Shown: in pieces, positions 11,483 to 24,600 of the stretch
How the letters are laid out: every line of letters begins with the position of its first letter
Numbering within the stretch: the first letter of the stretch is position 1
Assembly: GCA_950106755.1 (NCBI GenBank)
Contig: OX467088.1
Span: 3,332,001-3,396,000 of the forward strand
Reading direction: 5' to 3'
DNA length: 64,000 nucleotides
From: Climacium dendroides
Lineage: Eukaryota > Streptophyta > Bryopsida > Hypnales > Climaciaceae
Made by a program: the position numbers and the translations under genes
The notes under the pieces: model-generated
What the model was told of the DNA's origin: nothing
The model's input: only the letters and a program-made list of their open reading frames with translations
The model's database searches: none

Positions 11483-12202
11483 ATGGCATCAAGTGGAGGA
11501 GAAGGCGTGCGCATCATTGACAAGTTCAATGGGGAGAACTTTAGCATGTGGAAGTTCAAGATGGAGATGATTCTTGCGCAGAAGGACTTGTGGGAGGTGG
11601 TGGATGGGAGTGAGGAGCCTCCAAGTGAAGATGCTGATCCAAAGACCAAGAAGGCATTTGAGAGGAAGGAGAAGAAGGCCTTTGCTCTCATTGCCATCAA
11701 CCTTGTGGACCGGCAAATTGTACACATTCGCCATTGCAAGGGACCAGCCCAAGCATGGACCAGCCTTTGCAACATCCATGAGACCAAGAGCCTCTCCAAC
11801 ATCCTTTTTCTCCGGCGCAAGTTCTTCACTAGCGAGATGCAAGAGGAGGATGACTTGTTGGATCATGTCAACAAGATCAAGGCTCTTGCGGATGAGTTGG
11901 CTTGTTTGGAGGCGCCCGTGACAGATGGAGATGTGGTGATGACCTTGTTGGAGAGCTTGCCACCGTCTTATGAGTTCCTCATCACCACATTGGAGACAAG
12001 GCCTATGAAGGAGCTGACCATGGAGTTTGTGATGGCCCGCTTGATGCATGAGGTGACCAAGCGCAAGGAGAATGAGTCCCAAGGAGAGGGATCAGCCCTT
12101 GTTTCAAGACATGGCAAAGAAGGCAACACCAAGGCCTTCAAGGAGACAAGGACATGCTTCAAGTGTGGCAAATCAGGCCACATTGCTAGGCATTGCAAGA
12201 TC
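11483..12202 (+). CDS. gag: Copia-A gag, 3' end cut by Copia-B1
   Basis: Starts at ATG 11483 and reads 240 codons before the Copia-B1 LTR begins. Contains a copia UBN2-type gag core (IDKFNGENFSMWKFKMEMIL, then LCNIHETKSLSN) and a CCHC zinc knuckle CFKCGKSGHIARHC near residues 224-237. It forms the virus-like particle and packages RNA. The normal continuation (AGATCAGCC...) is missing here but is found inverted at 20630 reading leftwards, flanked by the same five bases AGATC. Confidence 0.85.
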
Positions 12203-12505
12203 TTTTGAGAGAAAGAAAACCAAGCCAATATATTCCAATGAAGGGGAACACAAACATGTGTGAGAAAGGGGTGTCAAGCCCATGCTAGGGGCTGCCCTCT
12301 TATACCACTCTTCTACTAAGTGCCATGACTAACCATATGGGACAAAGGTCCTCTAGGAGGGCTGCCCCTCTCTATAGGCACCACTAGGAGGGCTGCCCCT
12401 CTCTAATAGCCCATTGCTTTGGCTACAAACAACACACAACTAAGGTCAGCCCATACTAAGAGCTCCCACAAACATTCTATGCCAATCTACTCACTTTCTT
12501 CAACA
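12203..12505 (-). repeat. Copia-B LTR (3' LTR of B1)
   Basis: 303 bp. Carries the TTTTGAGAG end and a 'ccaatatattcc' variant, which match the B2 left LTR better than B1's own other LTR. Confidence 0.92.
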
Positions 12506-15500
12506 CTCCCACTTTGTTTGTTGCCAAACAATGTCAAACCCATCTCCTTGCGAAGAACTTCATGTCGGGGCTTGCCAAGTGCCTTTGTAAGCACATCGGC
12601 CACCATGCGCTCCGTGGAAATGTACTTCATCTCAATCACATCTTCTTCAACCTTCTCACGAATGAAATGGTGTTGTATGTCAATGTGTTTGCTCCGAGAG
12701 TGATGGATGGGATTCTTCACCAAGGCAATGGCGCCTTGATTGTCACACATGATGCATGTGCTCTTCCCTTGCTCCAATCCCACATCACTCATGAGTTGCC
12801 TTAGCCATATGGCCTCTCTTGTGCATTGGCTAATGGCCATGTACTCCGCCTCGGTGGTAGACAATGCAATGGTGGGTTGTTTCTTTGAATTCCATGAAAT
12901 GGCACCACCTCCAAGTATAAACACATAGCCTGTGGTCGACCTCCTATCCGTTGCATCTCCGGCCCAATTTGCATCACAAAAACCCACTAATGCTAGGCTC
13001 TGGCCGCCAAGTACCAACTTGGCATCCAAAGTTCCTTGGAGGTATCGCATGACCCTCTTCACTGTTGTCCAATGCCTTGGGCCGCTTTTGGCCATGTGTT
13101 GACTCACCACACTCATGGCAAATGCAAGGTCAGGTCTTGTGGCCACCATAGCATACATCAAGCTCCCCACCGCAGCTTTGTAAGGCACATCTTGCATTTC
13201 AGCCTTTACACCTTCATACTCTTCATCCGTGAGCTTGGGCATCTTCTCCTTTACATCAAGAGGTGTACCAACGGATTTGCATCCCTCCATATTGAATTGC
13301 TTCAACACGCCCTCAATGTACTTGCCTTGGCTCATGGTGATGGTGCGGGCCGCCCGGTTCCTTATGAACTCCACTCCAAGACAATAGTGTAACTCACCAA
13401 GGTCGCTCATGTCATATTGACTCTTCAACATGGCCTTCACTTCCACCATCTTGCTCATTGTGTTGGTCATGATGATCAAGTCATCTACATACACAATCAC
13501 AATCACCAAATACGTACTTGTTTGCTTGATGTAGAGAGAGTGGTCTGCATGACTCCTTTTGTAGCCCTCCCTTGCAAACAATGCATCCACATCCATGTAC
13601 CATGCTCTTCCGGATTGCCTCAACCCATAGATGGCCTTCTTGAGCTTGCACTTGAGGTACTCACGGCCTTCTTGGACAAAGCCCTTAGGCTGGTCCATGT
13701 AGATCACTTCTTCAAGCCTAGGATTGAGAAACGCTGTGATGACATCCATTTGGTGCATTTCCAAATCCATGGTAACCCCAATACTCGCCATGCATCGAAT
13801 GGTGCAAAACTTGGCCACGGGAGCAAAAGTCTCATTAAAGTCCACCCCTTCAACTTGTGAATACCCCTTGGCTACCAATCTTGCCTTATAACGCACAATG
13901 TTGCCGGATGCATCTCTCTTGGTGCAAAACACCCACTTGCATCCCACACTTGTACGATCACGAGGAAGAGGAGAAAGTTCCCATGTACCTTTGGCCATAA
14001 GTGAAGTATACTCCTCTTTCATAGCTTGCTCCCACTTGCTTGCATCCAAGCTCTTCATGGCTTCACCCATGTTGCGTGGATCTTCTACACACGCCACATT
14101 GGCATGCTCCACTTGCTCTTGAGGGAAGATGTGGTTCTTCCACCATTCTCCAAGCGGCCTCCTCTCCCTCGTAGGATATCTTGGCTCCTTGGAGGCATCT
14201 TCCTCCTCGTCTTCAATTGGTGGAGAGCTCGGAGATGGACAACTCTTCTCCTTAGGTGTCGGTGGTGTCTCATCATGGTCCTCATCATCCTTGGGCATGC
14301 TTGGAGATTTGTCCACCTCAATCTTTGGTTCCTCTTTGCTCCCACTTGGACATATCTCCAAAGCATTGGTGTCCCCTTGCTTGTCTTCTACAAATGAGAC
14401 ATCGCGACTCTTGATGATCTTCTTGGTCTCCAAACACATGAGTCTATACGCCTTGGAGCCCTCACAATATCCCATAAGTAAACACTTGATGCCCTTGACA
14501 TCAAGCTTGGAGCGTTTGGGACTCAAATCCAAGGCATATGCAACGCATCCAAAGATGCGCATGTGCCCAATGTTGGGCCTCTTTCCACTCCATGCTTCTT
14601 GTGGTGTCATCGAAGCTATTGCATTTGTAGGGCACCTATTGCGTGTGTATGCCGCATTTGATACCGCCTCCGCCCAAAGATCATACGTGAGGCCTTGGGC
14701 ATGGACCATGGACCGAGCCATCTCCATTAGTGTGCGATTAGCACGCTCTGCCACACCATTTTGTTGCGGAGTGTAAGGGGCTGAAGTTTGGTGTTGAATA
14801 CCATGCTCTCTCATAAAAGCCTCCAAGGCCTTGGACATGTATTCCCCACCATTATCCGACCTCAACACCTTCACCTTATGCCCCGACTCATTTTCCACAA
14901 GTGCCTTCCATGCTTTGAACTTCTCAAACACCTCACTCTTGCACTTGAGCATGAACACCCATATCTTCCTTGAAAAATCATCAATGAAAGTCAAAAAATA
15001 CCTTGCACCACCCATAGAGGTGGTCTTCATGGGGCCACACACATCGGAGTGCACAATCTCCAACACCTTGGTTGCTCTTGTCCCTCCATCGCTTGGAAAT
15101 GGTTGCCTTGCTTGCTTGCCTTCAATGCAAGCTTCACACTTCAAATCGCAAGAGCCCTTCTCCACTTGCATGCCTCCCACCATGCTTTGAAGGCTCTTGA
15201 CACTCTTCTCATTGAGGTGGCCCAATCTCTTGTGCCATAGCTCCAATGAGTGTTGGTGGAGTGCACCTTGCGCCAAACATGCCTTGCTTGTGCCATTCAC
15301 GCTCTTGAACCTCAAATGATACAAATTGCCCTCTTTTGATGCTGTCACAATCATCTCTCCATTGGGTGCACCACGATACACCCCATGCCAATTGCATCCA
15401 CCATGTTGTTGTCCCCCAAGTACACCTTGCGATTGCTTATGGGAGCATAAGTGAGAAATGCTTGCCTATGTGAAGTCATGTGTTGTGTTGCGCCCGAGTC

Positions 15501-16328
15501 AACAATCCATGTGAACATGTCGGTGTTGTCAAATCCTTCATTGGCCACAAATGCAAAGTCCTCCTCCACTTCCTTCACACTTGCCTTGTTTACACTCTCC
15601 TTCTTGGGCAACCTACAAAACCGTGCAAGGTGGCCGGGCTTACCACAATTGTAGCATGTGCGTGTCTCCTTGCGTGGTTGTGAGCTCCCCCCTTGGCCAT
15701 ACCGCGAGTAGAGTGCTGCCCCTCCTTCTTGGGGCTCATTCTCCTTCCTCTTGGACACCTCATGCATCAACCTTGCCGTGATGAAGTCAAGAGTGAGCTC
15801 CTCCATAGGTCTTGTCTCCAACGCCGTGATGAGATACTCATAAGAAGGTGGCAAGCTATCAAGCAAAGTCATAACAATGTCACCATCCGTGACAGGAACC
15901 TCCAAACAAGCAAGTTGGTCTGCCAACGCCTTCACCTTGTTGATGTGGTCCAACATGTCCTCGTTCTCTTGCATCTTGCACGTGAAGAATTTGCGTCGAA
16001 TGAAGAGCATGTTGGACAAGCTCTTGGTCTCATGGATGTTGCAAAGCACCTTCCATGCTTCCGCGGGTCCCTTGCATGCTCGCACATGTGCAAGTTGCCT
16101 ATCCACAAGATTGCAAGCAATCATGGAGAAGGCCTTCTTGACCCTTCTCTCATAGGACTTCTTGACTTTCACATCCGCATCAGATGTAGGTACCTCCTCC
16201 GTGCCTTCTACAATCTCCCACAAGTCCTTTTCGGCCAAGATCATCTCCATTTTGAACTTCCATAGTCCAAAGTTGTCTCCATTGAACTTGTCGATGACCC
16301 TCATGCCATCTCCATCACTAGTGGCCAT
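12487..16328 (-). pseudogene. gag-pol: Copia-B1 gag-pol, frameshifted by a 148-bp deletion
   Basis: The gag-protease part runs from ATG 16328 to 15351 (zinc knuckle, VDSGATQHMTS). The second part runs from about 15381 to 12487 with integrase (HSDVCGP, DNGGEY, NGVAERANRT), RT (YVDDLIIM) and RNase H (STTEAEYMA). Relative to Copia-B2, about 148 bp is missing near 15372. Both edges end in GGTG, a microhomology junction that shifts the frame. Everything downstream is otherwise open. Point differences from B2 include VTMDLE for ATMDLE and DANWAGD for DADWAGD. Confidence 0.92.
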
Positions 16329-17075
16329 GGTTTAGGTCTCCCACTCCAATGAAAGCCTAAGTGACTCAAATCACTCCAATCAGATCCTTAATGGCCCAAT
16401 ATTCTCACTTTAGACCCCAAATGGCCGAAATCTCTCCAATGCACACTTAAGTGCTCCAAAACACTCAAATCAGACCCCAAGTGGTCCAAGTCTCTCCAAT
16501 GCACACTCAAGTGCTCCAAATCTCACCAATGCACACTCTAGTGCTCCAAAACACTCAATTCAGGCCCCAAGTGGTCCAAGTCACTCCAATGAACACTCCA
16601 GGGCTCCAAATTATTCAATTCAGAGCCTAATAAGTCAAAAAACTCTCCAAGGTGCACTCAAATGCTCCAATATTCTCAAATCAGACCCTAATGAGTCCAA
16701 AACTCTCCTACGTGCACTCAAATGCTCCAATACACTCGAATCAGACCCTAATGAGTCCAAACCTCTCCAATGCACACTCAAATGCTCCAAATCACTCCAT
16801 TGATGTACCAAATGCACAAATCACCCCCTTTGGAGAAAGGGCCAAACCCTACCTCCCAATAAGGCTATGAAACACCAAATCAACCCTCTTGAGTGCTCAA
16901 CAAGTACAATCAACCCTCAAGTAGCACAAATGGACTCAAAAACAAGAAAGTACCTCACCAAAATGGTGAAGAGAAATGCTCCAAACGACCCCAAACTCCA
17001 CTTGCTCCAAGCTCCAATAGTGCTCCACCAACACACCTTCCAATGAGATCTCACCTCCAATAGCAACTCACATGA
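16329..17075 (-). other. Copia-B1 leader
   Basis: Untranslated leader made of degenerate units of about 60 bp ('gagtgttttggagcac...cattggagag'). It is nearly identical to 20948-21694 in inverse orientation. No gene. Confidence 0.8.
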
Positions 17076-17089
17076 GTGGGCCCATAACC

Positions 17090-17392
17090 TATTGAGAGAA
17101 AGAATACCAAGCCAATGTATTCCAATGAAGGGGAACACAAACATGTGTGAGAAAGGGGTGTCAAGCCCATGCTAGGGGCTGCCCTCTTATACCACTCTTC
17201 TACTAAGTGCCATGACTAACCATATGGGACAAAGGTACTCTAGGAGGGCTGCCCCTCTCTATAGGCACCACTAGGAGGGCTGCCCCTCTCTAATAGCCCA
17301 TTGCTTTGGCTACAAACAACACACAACTAAGGTCAGCCCATACTAAGAGCTCCCACAAACATTCTATGCCAATCTACTCACTTTCTTCAACA
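17090..17392 (-). repeat. Copia-B LTR (5' LTR of B1)
   Basis: 303 bp, about four differences from 12203-12505. It is followed directly by Copia-A integrase sequence (aacctctcttcttgc) without a target duplication. Confidence 0.92.
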
Positions 17393-18932
17393 AACCTCTC
17401 TTCTTGCAAGCATGATTGGAGTTCTAGGGTGTGCAAGGGGTGCATTGAGGGCAAACAAGCAAGGCAGCCCTTCCCCAAGGATGGGGCAACAAGGGCCAGC
17501 AAGCCATTGGAGCTTGTCCATTCCGATGTGTGCGGACCAATGAAGACCACCACCATAGGAGGAGCAAGGTATTTTTTGGCATTTATTGATGATTTCTCCC
17601 GCAAGGTGTGGGTGTATATGCTGAAGTGCAAGAGTGAGGTGTTTGGGCGTTTTGAGACTTGGAAGGCCCTTGTGGAGGCCCAATCTAATTGCAAGGTGAA
17701 GGTGCTGCGGTCGGATAATGGTGGGGAGTATGTGTCCAAGGCCTTTGAGGAGTACTTGAAGGCCCATGGCATTGAGCACCATACATCAGCACCTTACACT
17801 CCTCAACAAAATGGCGTAGTGGAGCGTGCAAATCGCACCATTGTAGAGATGGCAAGGTCCATGATTCATGCCCAAGGGCTGAAGTTTGAGCTTTGGGGTG
17901 AGGCGGTGTCTACAGCGGTTTATACAAGGAACCGGTGCCCCACCCGAGCCTTGACAAGCATGACACCCCAAGAAGCTTGGAGTGGGATTAGGCCCCATGT
18001 ATCTCACATGCGCACCTTTGGGCGCATTGCCTATGCCTTGGTTCCAAGTGCCAAGAGGACCAAGTTGGATGCCAAAGGCATCAAGTGTCTTTTCCTTGGT
18101 TATTGTGAGGGAACCAAGGCTTATAGGCTAATGTGTGTGGAGAACAAGGCCATCATCAAGTGTCGAGATGTGACGTTCATGGAGGATGAAGGTGTTGATC
18201 CCAAGTTCTTGGAGATGAGCCCAAGTGGGAGAAGTGGAGGACCAGCCCAAAAGGTGGGCACAACTCCAAGAGTGCACATAGAAGATGAAGAGCTAGGAGG
18301 GGAAAATGAAGACTTGGTGGAGCCCAAGAAGAAGGTGGCCACACCCCAAGTGAAGAGATCAGCAATTCCTTCTCCAGGCACTTCACCAAGGGAGCAAGAG
18401 CATGATCAGCCCTTGGGAGAACAAGACCAGCCCTTGGTAGAGCAAGATCAGCCCATGGAGGAGCCACGCTATCTAACAAGGACCCGCAAGCCCCTTGGAG
18501 ATTGGTGGTTGAATCACATTCTCCCCCCACAACATGAAGAACAAGCCAATGTGGCTTTTGTTGGAGATCCATCTTCACTTCGAAAAGTGATGTATTGGAG
18601 AGATTCAAGCAAGTGGGAGTTGGCCATGCAAGAGGAGGTACAAGGTAGCGATGGGTTGGTTGATGTATGCCATGGTGGCAACAAGGGCTGATTTGACATT
18701 TGTGGATAAGAGATCCACTAGCGGCTACATGTTTATGCTTGGAATGGATACCATTTCATGGAGTTCAAAGTGGCAGCCCACCATAGTAGAGGAAGTGGTG
18801 ATTGAGCTCAAGTATGTGCCTACCCAAGCAATGGTGGCTGATGTGTTCACCAAGGCCCTTGGGAAGCCACAACACCAAAAACTTGATTGAGAATATGGGC
18901 CATGGAGCCTTTGACCACTCTCAAAGTGGGAG
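17393..18932 (+). pseudogene. pol: Copia-A pol fragment, RT-deleted form
   Basis: Starts inside pol at NLSSCKHDWSSRVCKGC, continues through the integrase core (HSDVCGP, RSDNGGEY, NGVVERANRT) and the acidic linker, then reaches the lineage's deletion point (ELAMQEEVQGSDG). The frame shifts and stops there at 18691. The remaining 240 bp hold three short RNase H-side remnants ending KALGKPQHQKL, next to the polypurine tract and an LTR. The RT catalytic part (YVDD) and the RNase H TEAEY and DNQGAI stretches are absent, with the same junctions as in 29554-30705, 35066-39216 and 52773-56996. Confidence 0.9.
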
Positions 18933-19232
18933 TGTTGAAGATCAAGTACATATTGTTGACTAACATGTACATATTAGTGTTGACCATGTACATTCAGCCC
19001 TAGGTGTAGCATTAGACACTAGGTTAGTCTTAGAGTCCATTGGGTATTGCTCCTAGTCAAAGGCAGCCCATGAAAGGTAGTTATCCCACATGGTTTGTGG
19101 ATAACTAGTGAAAGGCTTCTAGCTTAAGTTCAACCCACTCATGGAGCTTAAGTCCACCCCACTCAAGTGGCTTCGTATCTTCCTACCATCTAAGTAAAGC
19201 CTTTCTTCATTCATTACTTTATAATCTCAATA
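18933..19232 (+). repeat. Copia-A LTR (A2)
   Basis: 300 bp, longer than its relatives through a 24-bp internal duplication around 19136-19165 ('ccactcatgg...ccactcaagtgg'). It is 3' to the RT-deleted pol. Beyond its exact end, Copia-A pol continues in the opposite orientation. Confidence 0.88.
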
Positions 19233-20630
19233 CATCCTCCATGAACGTCACATCTCGACACTTGATGATGGCCTTGTTCTCCACACACATTAGCCTATAA
19301 GCCTTGGTTCCCTCACAATAACCAAGGGAAAGACACTTGATGCCCTTGGCATCCAACTTGGTCCTCTTGGCACTTGGAACCAAGGCATAGGCAATGCACC
19401 CAAAGGTGCGCATGTGAGACACATGGGGCCTAATCCCACTCCAAGCTTCTTAGGGTGTCATGCTTGTCGAGGCTCAGGTGGGGCACCGGTTCCTTGTATA
19501 AACCGCTGTAGACACCGCCTCACCCCAAAGCTCAAGATTCAGCCCTTGGGCATGAATCATGGACCTTGCCATCTCCATAATGGTGCGATTTGCACGCTCC
19601 ACTACGCCGTTTTGTTGAGGAGTGTAAGGTACTGATGTATGGTGCTCAATGCCATGGGCCTTCAAGTACTCCTCAAAGGCCTTCGACACATACTCCCCAC
19701 CATTATCCGACCGCAGCACCTTCACCTTGCAATTAGATTGGGCCTCCACAAGGGCCTTCTAAGTCTCAAAACGCCCAAACACCTCACTCTTGCACTTCAG
19801 CATATACACCCACACCTTGCGAGAGAAATCATCAATAAATGTCAAAAAATACCTTGCTCCTCCTACGGTGGTGGTCTTCATTGGTCCGCACACATCGGAA
19901 TGGACAAGCTCCAATGGCTTGCTGGCCCTTGTTGCCCCATCCTTGGGGAAGGGCTGCCTTGCTTGTTTGCCCTCAATGCACCCCTTGCACACCCTAGAAC
20001 TCCAATCATGCTTGCAAGAAGAGAGGTTCAGCCCCTTCACAATGTGTTGGAGGCTCTTCATGCTCTTCACATTCAAGTGCCCAAGCCTCCTATGCCAAAG
20101 CTCCACAAGGTCTCCATGAGCTGATCCTTGGGCAACACATGCCAAAGAAGAGCCATTCACCTTGGTGAAGTGGAGGCGATACAAATTGCCCTCATGAGGG
20201 GCTCATGCAATCAAAACTCCACTTGGTGCCCTCACAACACACCCCGCTTTGTTCAAATGCACTTTCAAACCTCCCAAGCACAATTTGCTCACCGAAAGCA
20301 AGTTGGCATGCAACTTGGGCACATGGAGTGCCTCTTGAATTCTGATCCTCTTGGTCTCCCCCTTCACTTGCACCTCCACAAGGATCAGCCCCATGCCAAG
20401 GGCCTCCACCACACCATTGTCTCCCAAATAAATCTTCTTCCCCGAAATGGGCTGATAGGTGTGGAAGGCATCTCTATGGCTGGTCATATGTTGAGTGGCC
20501 CCCGAATCCACTATCCAAGTAAACATATTGTCCTTCTCCCCTCCTCCATGAGTGGCAAAGGCGAAGTCCTCCTCCTCCTCTTCTTTGGAGGCTTGGTGTG
20601 CATTCTCCTTGTCTTTGCCTTGGCTGATCT
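19233..20630 (-). pseudogene. pol: Copia-A gag end to integrase fragment, inverted
   Basis: On the minus strand it runs from AGATCAGCCAAGGC (20630, gag just after the zinc knuckle) through protease (VDSGATQHMTS), GAG-pre-integrase and integrase, to GAGGATG at 19233 where an LTR terminus abuts. Several stops or breaks interrupt it. It shares variants EKDN and ENAHQ with 25969 onward, so the two are close copies. It is the natural continuation of the gag at 11483-12202. Confidence 0.85.
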
Positions 20631-20933
20631 TGTTGAAGAAAGTGAGTAGATTGGCATAGAATGTTTGTGGGAGCTCTTAGTATGGGCTGACCTTAGTTGT
20701 GTGTTGTTTGTAGCCAAAGCAATGGGCTATTAGAGAGGGGCAGCCCTCCTAGTGGTGCCTATAGAGAGGGGCAGCCCTCCTAGAGGACCTTTGTCCCATA
20801 TGGTTAGTCATGGCACTTAGTAGAAGAGTGGTATAAGAGGGCAGCCCCTAGCATGGGCTTGACACCCCTTTCTCACACATGTTTGTGTTCCCCTTCATTG
20901 GAATATATTGGCTTGGTTTTCTTTCTCTCAAAA
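20631..20933 (+). repeat. Copia-B LTR (5' LTR of B2)
   Basis: 303 bp, TGTTGAAGAAAG...CTCTCAAAA. A TATA-like TATAAGAG at 20832-20839 is the best promoter candidate. Contains a tandem duplication of a 31-bp unit ('gaggggcagccctcctag...'). The LTR at 45029 has a single unit. Confidence 0.93.
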
Positions 20934-20947
20934 GGTTATGGGCCCAC
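20934..20947 (+). other. Primer-binding site of Copia-B2
   Basis: GGTTATGGGCCCAC directly after the LTR, complementary to the initiator tRNA-Met anticodon arm, as in the Copia-A elements. Confidence 0.75.
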
Positions 20948-21694
20948 TCATGTGAGTTGCTATTGGAGGTGAGATCTCATTGGAAGGTGTGTTGGTGGAG
21001 CACTATTGGAGCTTGGAGCAAGTGGAGTTTGGGGTCGTTTGGAGCATTTCTCTTCACCATTTTGGTGAGGTACTTTCTTGTTTTTGAGTCCATTTGTGCT
21101 ACTTGAGGGTTGATTGTACTTGTTGAGCACTCAAGAGGGTTGATTTGGTGTTTCATAGCCTTATTGGGAGGTAGGGTTTGGCCCTTTCTCCAAAGGGGGT
21201 GATTTGTGCATTTGGTACATCAATGGAGTGATTTGGAGCATTTGAGTGTGCATTGGAGAGGTTTGGACTCATTAGGGTCTGATTCGAGTGTATTGGAGCA
21301 TTTGAGTGCACGTAGGAGAGTTTTGGACTCATTAGGGTCTGATTTGAGAATATTGGAGCATTTGAGTGCACCTTGGAGAGTTTTTTGACTTATTAGGCTC
21401 TGAATTGAATAATTTGGAGCCCTGGAGTGTTCATTGGAGTGACTTGGACCACTTGGGGCCTGAATTGAGTGTTTTGGAGCACTAGAGTGTGCATTGGTGA
21501 GATTTGGAGCACTTGAGTGTGCATTGGAGAGACTTGGACCACTTGGGGTCTGATTTGAGTGTTTTGGAGCACTTAAGTGTGCATTGGAGAGATTTCGGCC
21601 ATTTGGGGTCTAAAGTGAGAATATTGGGCCATTAAGGATCTGATTGGAGTGATTTGAGTCACTTAGGCTTCCATTGGAGTGGGAGACCTAAACC
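20948..21694 (+). other. Copia-B2 leader with repeats
   Basis: About 750 bp without a gene. Bases 21200-21690 are degenerate units of about 60 bp built on 'ttggagcacttgagtgtgcattggagag' and 'cacttggggtctgatttgagtg'. Confidence 0.75.
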
Positions 21695-24600
21695 ATGGCC
21701 ACTAGTGATGGAGATGGCGTGAGGGTCATCGACAAGTTCAATGGAGACAACTTTGGACTATGGAAGTTCAAAATGGAGATGATCTTGGCCGAAAAGGACT
21801 TGTGGGAGATTGTAGAAGGCACGGAGGAGGTACCTACATCTGATGCGGATGTGAAAGTCAAGAAGTCCTATGAGAGAAGGGTCAAGAAGGCCTTCTCCAT
21901 GATTGCTTGCAATCTTGTGGATAGGCAACTTGCACATGTGCGAGCATGCAAGGGACCCGCGGAAGCATGGAAGGTGCTTTGCAACATCCATGAGACCAAG
22001 AGCTTGTCCAACATGCTCTTCATTCGACGCAAATTCTTCACGTGCAAGATGCAAGAGAACGAGGACATGTTGGACCACATCAACAAGGTGAAGGCGTTGG
22101 CAGACCAACTTGCTTGTTTGGAGGTTCCTGTCACGGATGGTGACATTGTTATGACTTTGCTTGATAGCTTGCCACCTTCTTATGAGTATCTCATCACGGC
22201 GTTGGAGACAAGACCTATGGAGGAGCTCACTCTTGACTTCATCACGGCAAGGTTGATGCATGAGGTGTCCAAGAGGAAGGAGAATGAGCCCCAAGAAGGA
22301 GGGGCAGCACTCTACTCGCGGTATGGCCAAGGGGGGAGCTCACAACCACGCAAGGAGACACGCACATGCTACAATTGTGGTAAGCCCGGCCACCTTGCAC
22401 GGTTTTGTAGGTTGCCCAAGAAGGAGAGTGTAAACAAGGCAAGTGTGAAGGAAGTGGAGGAGGACTTTGCATTTGCGGCCAATGAAGGATTTGACAACAC
22501 CGACATGTTCACATGGATTGTTGACTCGGGCGCAACACAACACATGACTTCACATAGGCAAGCATTTCTCACTTATGCTCCCATAAGCAATCGCAAGGTG
22601 TACTTGGGGGACAACAACATGGTGGATGCAATTGGCATGGGGTGTATCGTGGTGGAGGTAGAGGTGAAGGGTCAAGTGAGGACCATTCGCATTCAAGATG
22701 CGTTGCATGTGCCCAAGTTGCATGCCAACTTGCTCTCGGTGAGCAAGTTGGTGTCACAAGATTTGAAGGTGCAATTCAACAACAAGGGGTGTGTTTTGGG
22801 TGCACCCAATGGAGAGATGATTGTGACAGCATCAAAAGAGGGCAATTTGTATCATTTGAGGTTCAAGAGCGTGAATGGCACAAGCAAGGCATGTTTGGCG
22901 CAAGGTGCACTCCACCAACACTCATTGGAGCTATGGCACAAGAGATTGGGCCACCTCAATGAGAAGAGTGTCAAGAGCCTTCAAAGCATGGTGGGAGGCA
23001 TGCAAGTGGAGAAGGGCTCTTGCGATTTGAAGTGTGAAGCTTGCATTGAAGGCAAGCAAGCAAGGCAACCATTTCCAAGCGATGGAGGGACAAGAGCAAC
23101 CAAGGTGTTGGAGATTGTGCACTCCGATGTGTGTGGCCCCATGAAGACCACCTCTATGGGTGGTGCAAGGTATTTTTTGACCTTCATTGATGATTTTTCA
23201 AGGAAGATATGGGTGTTCATGCTCAAGTGCAAGAGTGAGGTGTTTGAGAAGTTCAAAGCATGGAAGGCACTTGTGGAAAATGAGTCGGGGCATAAGGTGA
23301 AGGTGTTGAGGTCGGATAATGGTGGGGAATACATGTCCAAGGCCTTGGAGGCTTTTATGAGAGAGCATGGTATTCAACACCAAACTTCAGCCCCTTACAC
23401 TCCGCAACAAAATGGTGTGGCGGAGCGTGCTAATCGCACACTAATGGAGATGGCTCGGTCCATGGTCCATGCCCAAGGCCTCACGTATGATCTTTGGGCG
23501 GAGGCGGTATCAAATGCGGCATACACACGCAATAGGTGCCCTACAAATGCAATAGCTTCGATGACACCACAAGAAGCATGGAGTGGAAAGAGGCCCAACA
23601 TTGGGCACATGCGCATCTTTGGATGCGTTGCATATGCCTTGGATTTGAGTCCCAAACGCTCCAAGCTTGATGTCAAGGGCATCAAGTGTTTACTTATGGG
23701 ATATTGTGAGGGCTCCAAGGCGTATAGACTCATGTGTTTGGAGACCAAGAAGATCATCAAGAGTCGCGATGTCTCATTTGTAGAAGACAAGCAAGGGGAC
23801 ACCAATGCTTTGGAGATATGTCCAAGTGGGAGCAAAGAGGAACCAAAGATTGAGGTGGACAAATCTCCAAGCATGCCCAAGGATGATGAGGACCATGATG
23901 AGACACCACCGACACCTAAGGAGAAGAGTTGTCCATCTCCGAGCTCTCCACCAATTGAAGACGAGGAGGAAGATGCCTCCAAGGAGCCAAGATATCCTAC
24001 GAGGGAGAGGAGGCCGCTTGGAGAATGGTGGAAGAACCACATCTTCCCTCAAGAGCAAGTGGAGCATGCCAATGTGGCGTGTGTAGAAGATCCACGCAAC
24101 ATGGGTGAAGCCATGAAGAGCTTGGATGCAAGCAAGTGGGAGCAAGCTATGAAAGAGGAGTATACTTCACTTATGGCCAAAGGTACATGGGAACTTTCTC
24201 CTCTTCCTCGTGATCGTACAAGTGTGGGATGCAAGTGGGTGTTTTGCACCAAGAGAGATGCATCCGGCAACATTGTGCGTTATAAGGCAAGATTGGTAGC
24301 CAAGGGGTATTCACAAGTTGAAGGGGTGGACTTTAATGAGACTTTTGCTCCCGTGGCCAAGTTTTGCACCATTCGATGCATGGCGAGTATTGGGGCTACC
24401 ATGGATTTGGAAATGCACCAAATGGATGTCATCACAGCGTTTCTCAATCCTGGGCTAGAAGAAGTGATCTACATGGACCAGCCTAAGGGCTTTGTCCAAG
24501 AAGGCCGTGAGTACCTCAAGTGCAAGCTCAAGAAGGCCATCTATGGGTTGAGGCAATCCGGAAGAGCATGGTACATGGATGTGGATGCATTGTTTGCAAG

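Larger units (their letters stand above)
12203..17392 (-). mobile_element. Copia-B1, full-length Ty1/copia element
   Basis: 5190 bp with 303-bp LTRs at both ends (12203-12505 and 17090-17392), a primer-binding site (17076-17089) and a polypurine tract next to 12505. It is nearly identical to Copia-B2 apart from a deletion of about 148 bp in the protease to GAG-pre-integrase region. The flanks do not match (AGATC left, AACCT right). AGATC reappears inverted beside Copia-B2's left LTR, so B1 and B2 appear to have exchanged flanks by inversion. Confidence 0.93.

Noticed and set aside
14129..14776. Long antisense open frames opposite copia genes (up to about 215 codons, also 37338-37931 and 23395-24042)
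   Set aside because: They mirror gag-pol on the other strand, recur in every copy with the same outline, and contain no recognisable domain. They are by-products of the codon bias of the real genes.
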